The translations under genes and the position numbers were made by a program. Below the pieces are notes generated by a model. That model was not told the origin of the DNA. It saw nothing but the letters and a program-made list of their open reading frames with translations, and searched no databases. Of a stretch of DNA of 64,000 bases, positions 8,846 to 17,946 are shown one piece after another. This stretch comes from Micromonospora thermarum. Lineage in GTDB: Bacteria; Actinomycetota; Actinomycetes; Mycobacteriales; Micromonosporaceae. Every line of letters starts with the position of its first letter. The stretch's first letter is position 1. The stretch is taken from assembly GCF_012034245.1 (NCBI RefSeq), contig NZ_JAATEO010000001.1, positions 186,001 to 250,000 of the forward strand, written 5' to 3'.

Positions 8846-10015
8846 ATGGCTTTCCCTCGCAAGTGCTCCCACGACTTCATCGACGCCGCTGTCCAACAGG
8901 TGGCCGCCCTACGCGACAGCGGGCACCGCGGTCCGATCTCCGCCGTAGCCCGTGAACTCAACATCGACCGGCGGCTCGTACAGGAATGGGTCAGCAAGAC
9001 CCGAACACCCAGCGCCGCGCCAGCGCCACCGCCTGCACACCAGTCCGCCGAGGATCCGGCGCCGGTCCTCCTGCCAGCCGACCTCATGCTCTGCCGCACC
9101 TGCGAACAGCCCATGACCAGCACCCCCGACGGCAACCGGCTCGTCTATCAATGCCCCGGCGACTGCCGGCGGCACGGACTCGACGCCGCAGCGGTCGCCG
9201 ACACCGTCGGCCAAGCGATCCTGCACCACACACCCAACATCGTCACCGCCCCCGATCACCCCAAGAGCACTAACCTCGCCGCCGCCCACGCCAGCCGGGT
9301 CATCGCCCGCGTCACCGCCGGCCCCACCACCACGGATCTGCGTTTCACCTGGCGTACCGCCCTCGCCCCCACGCCCGGCCAAGAAGGTCCCGCCCTCGCC
9401 GAACGGCTACGATCCGCCCGCGCCCTCACCGCCACCGACCCGGTGCGCGCCCGAGAAACCCTGCGCGACGCCCTCACCGGCGTCGACCCAGCCACCACCA
9501 CCGCCGACCCCACACTCGCCGACGCCGCCCACCTGTACGCCGAACTGCTAATCCGCCTCGGCAACCCCGTCGCCGCGATCCGCTGGGCCACCTACACCCA
9601 CCACAGCCACGCCCACCTGCGCGGACCCTCCGCCCGGCCGACTCTCGCCGCCGCCCACACCCTCGCCACCGCCCACCGGCAGGCCGGACACCACCAGCGC
9701 GCCTACCACGTGTACCGGCACCTCGCCGACCAACTCATCACCACCGCCGGACCCGACGCGCACCCCACCCTCGCCACCCAGGCCACCCTCGCCCTCGTCC
9801 TGCGCGACCTCGGCCACTGCGCCGCCGCCCGACGCCTACTCGCCGACACCATCACCGCCCACCGCCGCACCCACCCCCACCACCCCGCCACCGCCCGCAT
9901 GCTCCACCACCTGCACCAGATGCGGCAGCAATGCGCAGAGCGCGGACACGACCACCCCGACATCGAGACCCACACCGCAGAAGAGACAGCAGCAGCACAG
10001 CCCGGCGGCAGCTGA
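8846..10015 (+). CDS. Transposase-type HTH, zinc-ribbon and TPR fusion protein, function unknown
   Basis: A 389-residue protein with three parts. Residues about 5-55 resemble the HTH of IS3-type transposase subunits (ISAVARELNIDRRLVQEWV). Residues about 85-115 carry a four-cysteine ribbon (CRTCEQPM, then YQCPGDC), like the zinc beta-ribbon of large serine recombinases. Residues about 170-370 are alanine-rich helical pairs of TPR type. No catalytic DDE or serine recombinase motif is present. It looks like a regulator assembled from mobile-element DNA-binding parts. It starts 158 bases after the GNAT gene and precedes a SARP-like gene. Function is unassigned. Confidence 0.75.
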   Translation: MAFPRKCSHDFIDAAVQQVAALRDSGHRGPISAVARELNIDRRLVQEWVSKTRTPSAAPAPPPAHQSAEDPAPVLLPADLMLCRTCEQPMTSTPDGNRLVYQCPGDCRRHGLDAAAVADTVGQAILHHTPNIVTAPDHPKSTNLAAAHASRVIARVTAGPTTTDLRFTWRTALAPTPGQEGPALAERLRSARALTATDPVRARETLRDALTGVDPATTTADPTLADAAHLYAELLIRLGNPVAAIRWATYTHHSHAHLRGPSARPTLAAAHTLATAHRQAGHHQRAYHVYRHLADQLITTAGPDAHPTLATQATLALVLRDLGHCAAARRLLADTITAHRRTHPHHPATARMLHHLHQMRQQCAERGHDHPDIETHTAEETAAAQPGGS

Positions 10016-10169
10016 CATCCCCGTGGCGCGCCGTCGGTCACGTCCCTGACCGCCGAGCGGCCGGCACGAATTCGGCAGGGCCACGACAAGCCGACAGCGG
10101 CTGTACCGTGTCGACCATGAGCAACGAGCCCTCGCACGCGATGTCGAGGGCGGTCACTGACACCCAGCC

Positions 10170-10898
10170 ATGAACGACTCCCGAGCCGGGGACTCACCCG
10201 CGATCACCCCAGCGGTCGGCGACAGCGCTGACCCACCGGGCGCCCGTGCCCCCAGCGATCCCCTCGGCCAGCAGGCCGATGTCGAAGCAAACCGGGTCCA
10301 GGTCCGGGTACTCGGCCCACCGACCATCCTCGGCGTCCCCGACGGGCAGCACGTCCGCCCCCAGGCCATGGAGTTCCTCGTCTACCTCATCGTCCGAGGA
10401 GGCTCCGCCTACCAGCACGAGATCCTCGGCGACCTCCTGCCCGAACCCCCGCACCGCCTCGCGACGCAGCGCCTGCACACCTACACGTACAACCTGCGCC
10501 AGGTCTTCCGCTCCACTGGTGGGCAGAGCACGTATCTGCATCTGCGGCGACACCGCTACACCCTCATCCGCGACGCCTTCGACGTCGACCTGTGGACCAT
10601 GCGCGACGCCCTCACCGCCGCGCACCGCGCCACCGCCCCGACAACCAGCGCCGCCGCTCTACGGCGCGCGGTCACCGTCTACCGCGGGCCCCTCGCCGCC
10701 GGCACCGGATACCTGTGGCTCGCACGGCACCAACAAGCCGTCGCCAATGAGTACGTGACCGCAGCCGCAGCCCTCGCCGAGGCACTCGCCGACCGCCCCG
10801 CCGAAGCCAAGGCCGTCCTCGATCTCGCCGCCCGCCACCACCCGGACCATGAACTCCTCGTCGCGACTGCTGCGACGATCCGTGATCGGTTGACCTGA
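10170..10898 (+). CDS. SARP/BTAD-like transcriptional regulator
   Basis: A 242-residue protein. After a disordered 40-residue leader it contains a winged-helix domain in the OmpR/SARP arrangement (VRVLGPPTILGV at the first strand, then QRLHTYTYNLRQVF as the recognition helix). A helical BTAD-like half follows (FDVDLWTMRDALTAAHRA, then AVTVYRGPLAAG). Classical SARPs are 250-300 residues and activate specialised-metabolite or mobile-element genes; the target here is unknown. It stands alone, 154 bases after the fusion protein. The AT-richer gap that follows marks the edge of the defence island. Confidence 0.8.
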   Translation: MNDSRAGDSPAITPAVGDSADPPGARAPSDPLGQQADVEANRVQVRVLGPPTILGVPDGQHVRPQAMEFLVYLIVRGGSAYQHEILGDLLPEPPHRLATQRLHTYTYNLRQVFRSTGGQSTYLHLRRHRYTLIRDAFDVDLWTMRDALTAAHRATAPTTSAAALRRAVTVYRGPLAAGTGYLWLARHQQAVANEYVTAAAALAEALADRPAEAKAVLDLAARHHPDHELLVATAATIRDRLT

Positions 10899-11388
10899 CC
10901 GCCATCCCACCCGGTGCTGCTGTCGCAATGACCCGACCAGAAGTTCCCCGCACACTGAAACCGGCTCCTGTCAGATTCTGCGAACTCCTCAATTTCGCGA
11001 TCTTGACAGATTCGGCCGAAAGGCCGATAAGCAAAAGTGCCGATATACCCTCAAAACGGTCATCGTGGATCCGCTCTGCCGAGGCGGCTCTCAGGCCTGC
11101 TACCCCTGCCCGAAGCTGCACCGGCCCCGCGACCAACCGGCTATACGGTCGCTCGGGCCTCGTCACACAGGCGAGGGCAGCGCCGAGATGAGATCGGTCT
11201 CGGCCTGCTCCGCGATCGCCCCGCCTCAACGAGAGCCGAACGAGCCTCAGTAAGCCCTCTCGCAAGTTCAGCGATGAGATCAATGGATCTTAGGCCTCGC
11301 GAACGATGCAGGCGGGCTCAGATGTCAGTCCGTCTCTATAGGATTCGGTCGAACGTTCCTCCGGCGAGACGCACAGGAGGCAAGGCCC
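10899..11388. other. 490-bp intergenic region at the defence island edge
   Basis: No convincing gene was found. The first 150 bases are noticeably AT-richer than the flanks. They contain a small hairpin (TCGGCC, GAAA, GGCCGA at 11012-11027) without a T tract. A TATAGG at about 11338-11343, 46 bases before the DUF262 start, could be a -10 element. Reverse-strand reading frames are open but have no ribosome site or recognisable motif. Confidence 0.5.
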
Positions 11389-13101
11389 GTGACCACGCCC
11401 GTCCGCAGGCGCCAGTCAGCGAGTCCCGAACCGACCATCGTGCCGATGGCCCGCTTGGCAGACCGGGTACTTTCCGGCGAAATCGTGCTGCCGAAGTACC
11501 AGCGAGCGTTCGTGTGGGGGCCGCATCAGATTCTCGAGCTTCTCGACTCGGTGCTCCGTAACTACCCCATCGGCAGCCTGCTGCTATGGGAGACCACCGA
11601 GCAACTGGCAAGCGAGGAGACGGTCGCCGGCCTTGTCGTGGAGCCGCCTCGCCCGAACCGGCCAATTCGATACATCTTGGACGGTCAACAGCGGCTCGCC
11701 AGCGTGATCGGCGCTCTGCATGGCGGTGCCGGTGTCTGGGACATCCTCTACGACCTGCAGGAGGACCGGTTCTTCCACCGCACGCCGGAGACACCTACTG
11801 CGGCGCACCTGGTGCCCATGCAGGCGGTGAGCGAGGCAAGTTCCCTGTTCGGGCAAGTGGCAGAGCTTCCCGTTGGGCTGCGCGATCGCGCCGCGCGTTT
11901 GTACGAGCAGTTCGCCAATTACCTCGTGCCGGTGGTGACCCTGAACCACGTATCGGCGGAGGAGTCGGCTCGGGTATTCGTGCGGATCAACAGCACCGGA
12001 ACGACGATGAATATCGTTGATGTGGCGAGAGCTGGCACATGGAGCCCGGACTTCGACCTCAAGGACGAGATCGAGTCCTTGCTGCAGGTCTTGGACGCGA
12101 AGGACTACGGGCGGGTCGACACGAAGACGATGCTTCGCACGATCGCGGTCGCGGCTGGCTTCGGGTTTTCCGCGAAGGACATCTACCGCCTCCGGGAGTT
12201 GGACAAGCCCCGGTTGCGGGAGGCCGTCGGGACGGTAGCGAAGGCCGCCGAGCGGGCCGTCGACTTCCTCAGCACGCAGATCCGCACTCCAAACGCGGAA
12301 GCCTTGCCCTACTACAACCAGTTCGCCGTGCTCGTGGAGGTGTTCCGGCAACTGCCGAAGCCCTCCTCGCCGCAGTACGGCGCACTGCGGCGTTGGTTCT
12401 GGTTGACGGCTAGCGGCGAGTACTTCAAGGGCTGGAGCGAGACACAGATGGGTCTTGACCTGCAGGCGATCACCGCATTCGCCCAGGGTCATGCCGCAGA
12501 GATCGACACGGTCGCGGCCCTGCCGCGTAGCGCCCTGTGGCGCCGCAGCGCCTTCTCCAGACGGAACGCCCCGAGCAAACTCCTCGCCCTGATCCTGGCG
12601 TACGAGGACCCGCTGGACCTGCTCAGCGGGCAGCGGATCGATGTCGGCAAGGCCCTTTCGTGGCAGAACGACAAGGAGTTCCACCACTTCTTCCCGAGGG
12701 CGTTCCTGCGCTCACACGGCATCGGCGGCACCCGAGCCAACGTCTGCGGGAATCTGGTCATGCTCTCGTCGGTCAGCAACATCTGGGTGTCCGACCGTCC
12801 CCCGTCCCGATATCTGCGGGACTTGGCCGACCTCGATGGCGAAGAGGCGCTGCTGCAGCGACTGCGGAGCTGCCTGGTGGAGGAGGAGGCGTACCAGGCG
12901 GCGCTGCGCGACGACTACGACACGTTCCTTCGCGTACGGTCCGAGACGCTGCATCGGCGGCTGATGCAACTGATTGGCCCCGCAGCCGAGTCGCCGAACA
13001 GCGGTGGCGCCGGACCTTTGTCAGGAGCGGACGAGACCGGTCTGGGCTTCGAAGATGACCTACTGAGCGACGAACCGGTCGACCGCGATTCGGCGGACTG
13101 A
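11389..13101 (+). CDS. DUF262 (GmrSD-like) nuclease, probable defence protein
   Basis: A 570-residue protein starting at GTG 11389 after CAGGAGG. The N-terminal DUF262 domain has the ParB/Srx-like nucleotide-binding signature DGQQR, with Asp at residue 98, after an LPKYQRAFVW motif. The C-terminal part carries a His pair in an HxxP-like motif (EFHHFFPRAFL, residues about 432-433) and a GNLVMLSS strand, as in DUF1524 HNH-type nucleases. This is the arrangement of GmrSD-type modification-dependent restriction enzymes and related antiphage proteins, which cut modified DNA using NTP hydrolysis. It is followed ten bases later by RadC and lies beside a type I system. The modification recognised cannot be inferred. 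Confidence 0.85.
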   Translation: MTTPVRRRQSASPEPTIVPMARLADRVLSGEIVLPKYQRAFVWGPHQILELLDSVLRNYPIGSLLLWETTEQLASEETVAGLVVEPPRPNRPIRYILDGQQRLASVIGALHGGAGVWDILYDLQEDRFFHRTPETPTAAHLVPMQAVSEASSLFGQVAELPVGLRDRAARLYEQFANYLVPVVTLNHVSAEESARVFVRINSTGTTMNIVDVARAGTWSPDFDLKDEIESLLQVLDAKDYGRVDTKTMLRTIAVAAGFGFSAKDIYRLRELDKPRLREAVGTVAKAAERAVDFLSTQIRTPNAEALPYYNQFAVLVEVFRQLPKPSSPQYGALRRWFWLTASGEYFKGWSETQMGLDLQAITAFAQGHAAEIDTVAALPRSALWRRSAFSRRNAPSKLLALILAYEDPLDLLSGQRIDVGKALSWQNDKEFHHFFPRAFLRSHGIGGTRANVCGNLVMLSSVSNIWVSDRPPSRYLRDLADLDGEEALLQRLRSCLVEEEAYQAALRDDYDTFLRVRSETLHRRLMQLIGPAAESPNSGGAGPLSGADETGLGFEDDLLSDEPVDRDSAD

Positions 13102-13111
13102 GGAATCCTTG

Positions 13112-13780
13112 ATGCGTATCGCCGATCTGCCGGTTGCCGACCGGCCACGAGAACGACTCCTGAGCCGGGGCGCGGAGGCGCTCTCCGACCGTGAGCTGCT
13201 GGCCCTGCTGTTGGGATCCGGAGCGGAGGGGTGCGACGCCGTCGAGCTGGCCGGACAGCTCATCGCCCGCCACGGCGGCCTGTACGAGCTCTCCCGGGCG
13301 GACGCACACGAGCTGGCGGTTGGCTTGCCCGGCATCGGGCCGGCGAAGGCGGCCCGGGTGGCTGCGGCGTTCCAACTCGCGCGACGTGCGGCACCGGTCG
13401 ACCGTGGAGGCCGGCAGCGGATACGCGGATCTGCTGACCTCGCTGCGCTCGCGGCGCCGCTGCTTACCGGCCTGCGGCACGAGCGCGTCGTGGTCATCAT
13501 TTGTGACAGCGCCGGCGTGGTGCTACGGACCGCGATACTCACCGAGGGTGTGGCAGACCGGTCCCTACTGCCGGTCCGAGACGTCCTGGCCCTGGTGCTG
13601 GCAGCCGGCGGTACGGCATTCGGGGTGGCCCACAACCACCCGACCGGGCGAGTGGAGCCCAGTGAGCCCGACCGCCTCGCCACCGCCCGACTGGCGGCCG
13701 GAGCGGAGGCGGTCAGCCTCAAGTTCCTCGACCACGTGGTGGTCACCGACCACGAGTGGCGCCGCGTGGCTCACGGCTGA
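13112..13780 (+). CDS. radC: RadC-family JAB/MPN-domain protein
   Basis: A 222-residue RadC protein. It has an N-terminal helix-hairpin-helix-like segment (ELAVGLPGIGPAKAARV) and a C-terminal JAMM metal motif (HNHPTG, then PSEPD; His 174 and 176, Asp about 187). The family HNHPSG is altered only by Ser to Thr. Despite the name, RadC has no proven repair role and is common on genomic islands next to restriction and anti-phage genes. An AGGAA site ending six bases before ATG 13112 decides the start. It probably shares a transcript with the DUF262 gene, and it converges with hsdS, whose stop is 8 bases away. Confidence 0.9.
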   Translation: MRIADLPVADRPRERLLSRGAEALSDRELLALLLGSGAEGCDAVELAGQLIARHGGLYELSRADAHELAVGLPGIGPAKAARVAAAFQLARRAAPVDRGGRQRIRGSADLAALAAPLLTGLRHERVVVIICDSAGVVLRTAILTEGVADRSLLPVRDVLALVLAAGGTAFGVAHNHPTGRVEPSEPDRLATARLAAGAEAVSLKFLDHVVVTDHEWRRVAHG

Positions 13781-13787
13781 TGACCGG

Positions 13788-14933
13788 CTACAGACGACCA
13801 GAGAATGCGGCCTCAAGAAGAGCTGGGCGGAGAGCAGAGAGGCTTCGCTGTTCGTATGCGGTCTCTAGGCGGGCGCTTAGAGCATCGAGCGTGGACGCGA
13901 TCCGGTCCTGCACGCGGCGCGAGGGAAGCGGAAGTTCTATCGCCTCAAACCCTTTGATCCCGAGGGTACGGTTCCTGTCAGCCCCGCCCGGGGATTTCGC
14001 ACAAATCTGAGCAAGACCTGGACGACTCAAGAAGTAGTGACGTAGGTAGCTGACGTTTGCTCGGTCGTCAACAGGCAGATAGAAGAGGAAGCGGTTCGAT
14101 GCCACATATCCGGCCTCCGTTTCGCCAGTTACACCAATTGCCCCTTCCCACGCCTTAATGTTGCTTAGGGCGAGTGCGTCTTGCGGGAATCTGAAGTACC
14201 GCAGCTTGCTCAGTTCGTCCCCGCGGGTCGGCGCGTAACGGATTATCCCTTTCCCGAAGGAGCGCATGCCGATGGCCTTGTACAGCCAGTCGGGTTTGAT
14301 TTCGACCTCGCTACGCGTCAGAGTGACGATGTTGCCAACCCGAACGAGTGACGTGTCCTCACTGAGTGCGGAATGAATCAGCGACTCCCGCAGGCTGCCC
14401 TGCAGATTCAACATCCGCGCGCGCAAGGCTTCGACCGCGCCCAGGCACACGAGAGACGCATTGAGCTTGTCGGCGATACGGCGCTGCTCATCGTATCCAG
14501 GGAGGGGGACTGTTACCCGTTCCAAGGCGTTTGGCGAGAGCGTCTGGTTGCGGGCAACAGTTCCGGTAGAGGCGGAGCGGATCAGTGCCCGGCCCGCCGA
14601 GGTTTGGAAATAGTAGTTCAGATACCGAATGTCGACATCGCCAATCGCCTGGTAGCTAAGAAATCGTGCCGATCCGACGAACCCCTTCTCACTATCCGTG
14701 GAGACGCCGATCGCACCTTCCCAGGCCATGATGTTGCTGACTATCAGCCGATCGGGGTTGACTTCGTAGTACTTTAGCTTACTTAGCTCACTTCCACTGC
14801 AGGGATCGCGGTGGAAGATTCCGTTTCCGAATGACCTGATGCCGATCTGTCGGTATTCTGCGTCAAGATCGATATCAACAGGAATGCGCTCTAGCGCGAG
14901 AACGTCGCCCAGTCGCACCTCGCGTCCAATCAT
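13788..14933 (-). CDS. hsdS: Type I restriction-modification specificity subunit HsdS
   Basis: A 381-residue specificity subunit made of two target-recognition domains, each followed by a coiled-coil spacer. The two halves are clearly homologous: IGIRSFGNGI with SNIMAWEGAIGV in the first, IGMRSFGKGI with SNIKAWEGAIGV in the second. Each ends in a (Q/R)RIADKL-like helix. Such internal duplication predicts a target with two similar half-sites in inverted orientation. The ATG at 14933 overlaps the hsdM stop (ATGA), so M and S are translationally coupled. The gene looks less GC-rich than its neighbours, in keeping with transfer. Confidence 0.92.
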   Translation of the reverse strand: MIGREVRLGDVLALERIPVDIDLDAEYRQIGIRSFGNGIFHRDPCSGSELSKLKYYEVNPDRLIVSNIMAWEGAIGVSTDSEKGFVGSARFLSYQAIGDVDIRYLNYYFQTSAGRALIRSASTGTVARNQTLSPNALERVTVPLPGYDEQRRIADKLNASLVCLGAVEALRARMLNLQGSLRESLIHSALSEDTSLVRVGNIVTLTRSEVEIKPDWLYKAIGMRSFGKGIIRYAPTRGDELSKLRYFRFPQDALALSNIKAWEGAIGVTGETEAGYVASNRFLFYLPVDDRANVSYLRHYFLSRPGLAQICAKSPGGADRNRTLGIKGFEAIELPLPSRRVQDRIASTLDALSARLETAYEQRSLSALRPALLEAAFSGRL

Positions 14934-16429
14934 CGCAACTCCAACGTTTCTTTGCGCAGTTTTCCTAGAAGATCCAGGATTTCCTTCTCAGTTTTGATGA
15001 GCTCATCCACCAATTCCTCGGGCGTGCGGTGTATCAGGTCGTCTTCCGCGTGCGGGTTTGCGATGTCGAGGTTGTAGCCGGACTTTTCGATATCGGCTGA
15101 GGTAACCTGCCAGGCGTGAGGTCCTTCCTTGCGGCCCTCGCGCTTCTCACCGCCCCACCACCGCACGCACGGCTCGAATTCTTCGACCCGCATGGGCTTA
15201 GTCTTGGTGTAGCCGCGGCGGCCGTCTGGCAGAGGGATCTCGTAAAACCACACTTCCCGCGTCGGTTGGCCCTTTTCGAAAAACAGCAGGTTCGACGGGA
15301 TCTGGGTGTACGGCGCGAAGACACCCTGGGGTAGGCGGACGATCGTGTGGAGGTTGCACTCCTTCATCAGCTTCTTCTTGATCCGGGCGCCGATGCTGTT
15401 CTCGCCGGTCGCGAAGAGGCTGCCGTTCGGTAGGACGATCGCGCATCGACCGCCCTGCTTCAACTGGTCCAGGATCGCGTGGAGAAACAGCCACGACGTC
15501 TCCTGGGTCTGGTAACCCTTGGGGAACCTTTCGACGACGGACCGTTCTTCCTCGCCGCCGAAGGGCGGATTGGTCAGTACCACGTCGACCCGATCCGCCG
15601 CTGTCGCGTCGCGCATCCGCAGGAGTGCGTTGTCCCGGACCAGACGTGGTGCGTCGATGCCGTGCAGGAGCAGGTTCATGCTGGCCAGCAGGTAGGGCAG
15701 CGGCTTCTTCTCGATGCCTCGAAGGTTCGCCTGTAGTTGCCGGCGTTGGGTGTCCGTCTCGACGAGCTGGATGAGTTCCTCGTAGGCCTGCACCAGGAAG
15801 CCTCCCGTGCCGCAGGCCGGATCCAGGATTGATTCCCCGAGTTTGAGGAAGGACTGCTGCACCATGAAACGGTTCACCGGACGCGGGGTGTAGAACTCGC
15901 CGGAGTCACCGGCGGCATCGCGCATCTCCTTGAGGATCGACTCGTAGACGAACGCCATGGTGTGGATGTCGTCGGAGGAGTCGAAGTGGATCTCATCGAC
16001 GAGGTTCACCAGGTCGCGCAGCAAGGTGCCGGACTGCATGCGGTTGGTGACGTCCCGGAAGATGGTGGACAGAACGTTCCGCGGATCGTCGGCATGGCCC
16101 GCGGCGCCCTTCAGGCCGGCAAGGTAAGGAATGAGCTCCTGGTCGACGAACTTTTTCAGTTCTGCGCCGCTGAAGTCGGGGTTTGTGGCCCAGTCCTGCC
16201 ATCGGTGCGGCTTCTCAATGGCGGGACGGTAGTCGGGGTCCAGCATCGGCCCGGCCTGTTCGACGCGCTGGTCGAACGCCTTGAGGAACAGTAGCCAGGA
16301 CAGTTGGGGCAGCCGGTCGAGGTCGCCGTTGAGCCCGGCATCCTTGCGCATGGTGTCGCGGGCTGACTTGATGATGGACGCGAGCCGCGCCCGCGAGGTT
16401 GTGGCCTTAGCGGTCTTCGTGGGTGCCAT
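14930..16429 (-). CDS. hsdM: Type I restriction-modification methyltransferase subunit HsdM
   Basis: A 499-residue N6-adenine DNA methyltransferase. An N-terminal helical HsdM domain (IKSARDTMRKD to about residue 150) precedes the methylase core, with SAM motif I DPACGTGGF and catalytic motif IV NPPFGG. EFYTPRPV is also typical of HsdM. The ATG at 16429 begins MAPTKTAK; an upstream extension to 16510 reads through the end of the toxin gene and is rejected. The start overlaps the abiEii 3' end by 23 bases and the stop overlaps hsdS. Together with HsdS it would methylate the host target sites. Confidence 0.93.
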   Translation of the reverse strand: MAPTKTAKATTSRARLASIIKSARDTMRKDAGLNGDLDRLPQLSWLLFLKAFDQRVEQAGPMLDPDYRPAIEKPHRWQDWATNPDFSGAELKKFVDQELIPYLAGLKGAAGHADDPRNVLSTIFRDVTNRMQSGTLLRDLVNLVDEIHFDSSDDIHTMAFVYESILKEMRDAAGDSGEFYTPRPVNRFMVQQSFLKLGESILDPACGTGGFLVQAYEELIQLVETDTQRRQLQANLRGIEKKPLPYLLASMNLLLHGIDAPRLVRDNALLRMRDATAADRVDVVLTNPPFGGEEERSVVERFPKGYQTQETSWLFLHAILDQLKQGGRCAIVLPNGSLFATGENSIGARIKKKLMKECNLHTIVRLPQGVFAPYTQIPSNLLFFEKGQPTREVWFYEIPLPDGRRGYTKTKPMRVEEFEPCVRWWGGEKREGRKEGPHAWQVTSADIEKSGYNLDIANPHAEDDLIHRTPEELVDELIKTEKEILDLLGKLRKETLELR

Positions 16430-17326
16430 TCCAGTCTTTCTGCTCCGGGTGGGTATTGCCGCTAGCCAGCGCCGTGGACCAGAAGCTGCGCACCAGGTCC
16501 ATTGCGACATCGAGCCGAAGCGGCGTCGCGGTCAGGCCGTCGGCCAGTTCGGGATAGGTCTCGGTCCAGGCCGGCGGCGGATCGGCAAGCACCTCCGGGA
16601 CCGGGTGCGTCGCCCGTACGGCGAAGACGTGCCGCACGGCGTCAGCCAGGGCTTCGTCGGCCGTCAGCCCGGTCTCGATCAACAGCACTAGGTCCACGAG
16701 ATCCTTGACGCGGGTGTTCGGACGATCGCCGTAGTCGCGGGTCAAGGCGTGAATCTTCTCAGCGAAATGTTGGCGGCGGTCGACAGCCTCGATGTCCCGG
16801 TGCGGCGTTCCGGCGAATGCCAACGTGTTGGGCAGGGACAGGCGCTCGGTGCGGCTGATCTCCCCCCGCGCGCAACCACGTCAATGCGCACAGTGGCGAA
16901 GGTTTTTCCCGCCAGCCGGCTTTCGATGGAGAAGCGCCAGCCGCCGCGGCCGGCGGTGTCCGCCCTCAGCGGGACGGCAGGAGAAACCTGGAAAAGAAAT
17001 CCGTCGCCGTCCTCGTCCCGGGAGAGCGCGTCGATGAGGAGATCTCGTACGGTCTGGCCGTCAAGGTCTGGATCACCGTCCGGGCAAGCCGCGAGGTCCA
17101 TGTCTTTGGTGGCGCGTGCCCTGCTGCGCAGCCGGAACTCCAGGGCTGTCCCGCCCTTGAGGATCCAGCCGGCCGCTGGGTCGGCGGAGAGGCGCGCGGC
17201 AACACGGTCGAAGACGACCAGGCGACGGCGCCGGGCCAGATCGGTGCCAGTGTCGTTTGCCTCCTGCATCAGCCGTGCCTCCAGGGCACGGCGCAGCGCC
17301 CTGGCGCTGCCGTACCGCCCGATCAC
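16407..17326 (-). pseudogene. AbiEii-family nucleotidyltransferase toxin gene, frameshifted
   Basis: The reading frame begins at GTG 17326, overlapping the AbiEi stop (GTGA). It encodes the nucleotidyltransferase core: GWILKGGTALEFRL, then ATKDMDLA, which supplies the two metal-binding acids. It leaves frame at a run of six G (reverse strand) at 16862-16867. Homology resumes in another frame with LSLPNTLAFAGTPHRDIE-like sequence and runs to a stop at 16407. Restoring one G would give a 306-residue protein of normal AbiEii length. AbiEii toxins nucleotidylate tRNA or otherwise arrest growth during phage infection. The shift could be a true inactivating mutation, phase variation or a sequencing error. 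Confidence 0.8.
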
Positions 17327-17922
17327 GTCACCTCCCGCAGCGCTCGCTCGACACCGAGTTCCGCCCGGGCGCCGAACTGCTGGGCGGCGTGAAGAAGGCT
17401 CCGGCGGGTCGTCAGTCCTCGATCGAGGGCCTCGGCCACGGCGGAATCCAGCACGTCTTGATCCAACCGGGCGGCGGCGCATTCGACGATTGCGCGGACC
17501 GGGGTGGTAACGCGGTAACCGTCTCGCTCTTCGATCTCGTCACTGGCGAGGTCGGCGTGGTGGAGGACCACCGCGCTGTCCTTTTGGCGAAAGCCGGACG
17601 GGACGGTGAGGTGGATCTCGGAGGGGTTTGCCGTGCCTAGGTCGTGAACCGACAACGCGGTGGTGTGCGACACGGTGGCGCGGCCTCTGCTCCACAGGGC
17701 CCAGCGCACCAGGTGGTCGTCCTCGCTGCCGGGCAGAGAGTCGAACTCCCGGAAGCGGTAGATGCCCCGGTCGACGAGGATCCAGTTGCCCCGCTGGGCA
17801 TGGTAGTGCTGCGCCTGGTACGAATACCCCGCCTCGCGTGCCTGCGCTGCGGTGAAGAAGCCTCGTTGCCCGCTGGCGATGCGCCAGAGCGTCGCCCTGG
17901 TGTCGGTACGGTCGCGGAGCAC
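17323..17922 (-). CDS. AbiEi-family antitoxin (type IV toxin-antitoxin)
   Basis: A 199-residue protein with an N-terminal winged helix of the AbiEi type (GFFTAAQAREAGYS, then RGIYRF) and a C-terminal antitoxin domain containing HTTALSVHDL and the VECAAARLDQD stretch. In known AbiE systems this protein represses its own promoter and neutralises AbiEii without binding it. The GTG at 17922 lies 25 bases from a 19-bp AT-rich palindrome that is a plausible self-operator. It overlaps the toxin gene by four bases. It sits between hsdR and hsdM in the same orientation. Confidence 0.88.
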   Translation of the reverse strand: MLRDRTDTRATLWRIASGQRGFFTAAQAREAGYSYQAQHYHAQRGNWILVDRGIYRFREFDSLPGSEDDHLVRWALWSRGRATVSHTTALSVHDLGTANPSEIHLTVPSGFRQKDSAVVLHHADLASDEIEERDGYRVTTPVRAIVECAAARLDQDVLDSAVAEALDRGLTTRRSLLHAAQQFGARAELGVERALREVT

Positions 17923-17946
17923 CGGGTCACCCTAGCACGGCACAAT

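Noticed and set aside
10672..11283. A 203-codon minus-strand frame overlapping the SARP-like gene and the gap
   Set aside because: Part looks protein-like, but no start site, family or conservation evidence is visible and its end overlaps a real gene.
11389..11800. DUF262 gene as a chromosome-partitioning ParB
   Set aside because: DGQQR resembles the ParB fold, but the C-terminal HxxP nuclease-like part and defence neighbours fit GmrSD-type proteins.
13112..13780. RadC as a DNA-repair gene
   Set aside because: The historical repair link is not supported for the family; only the JAB metal motif is evident.
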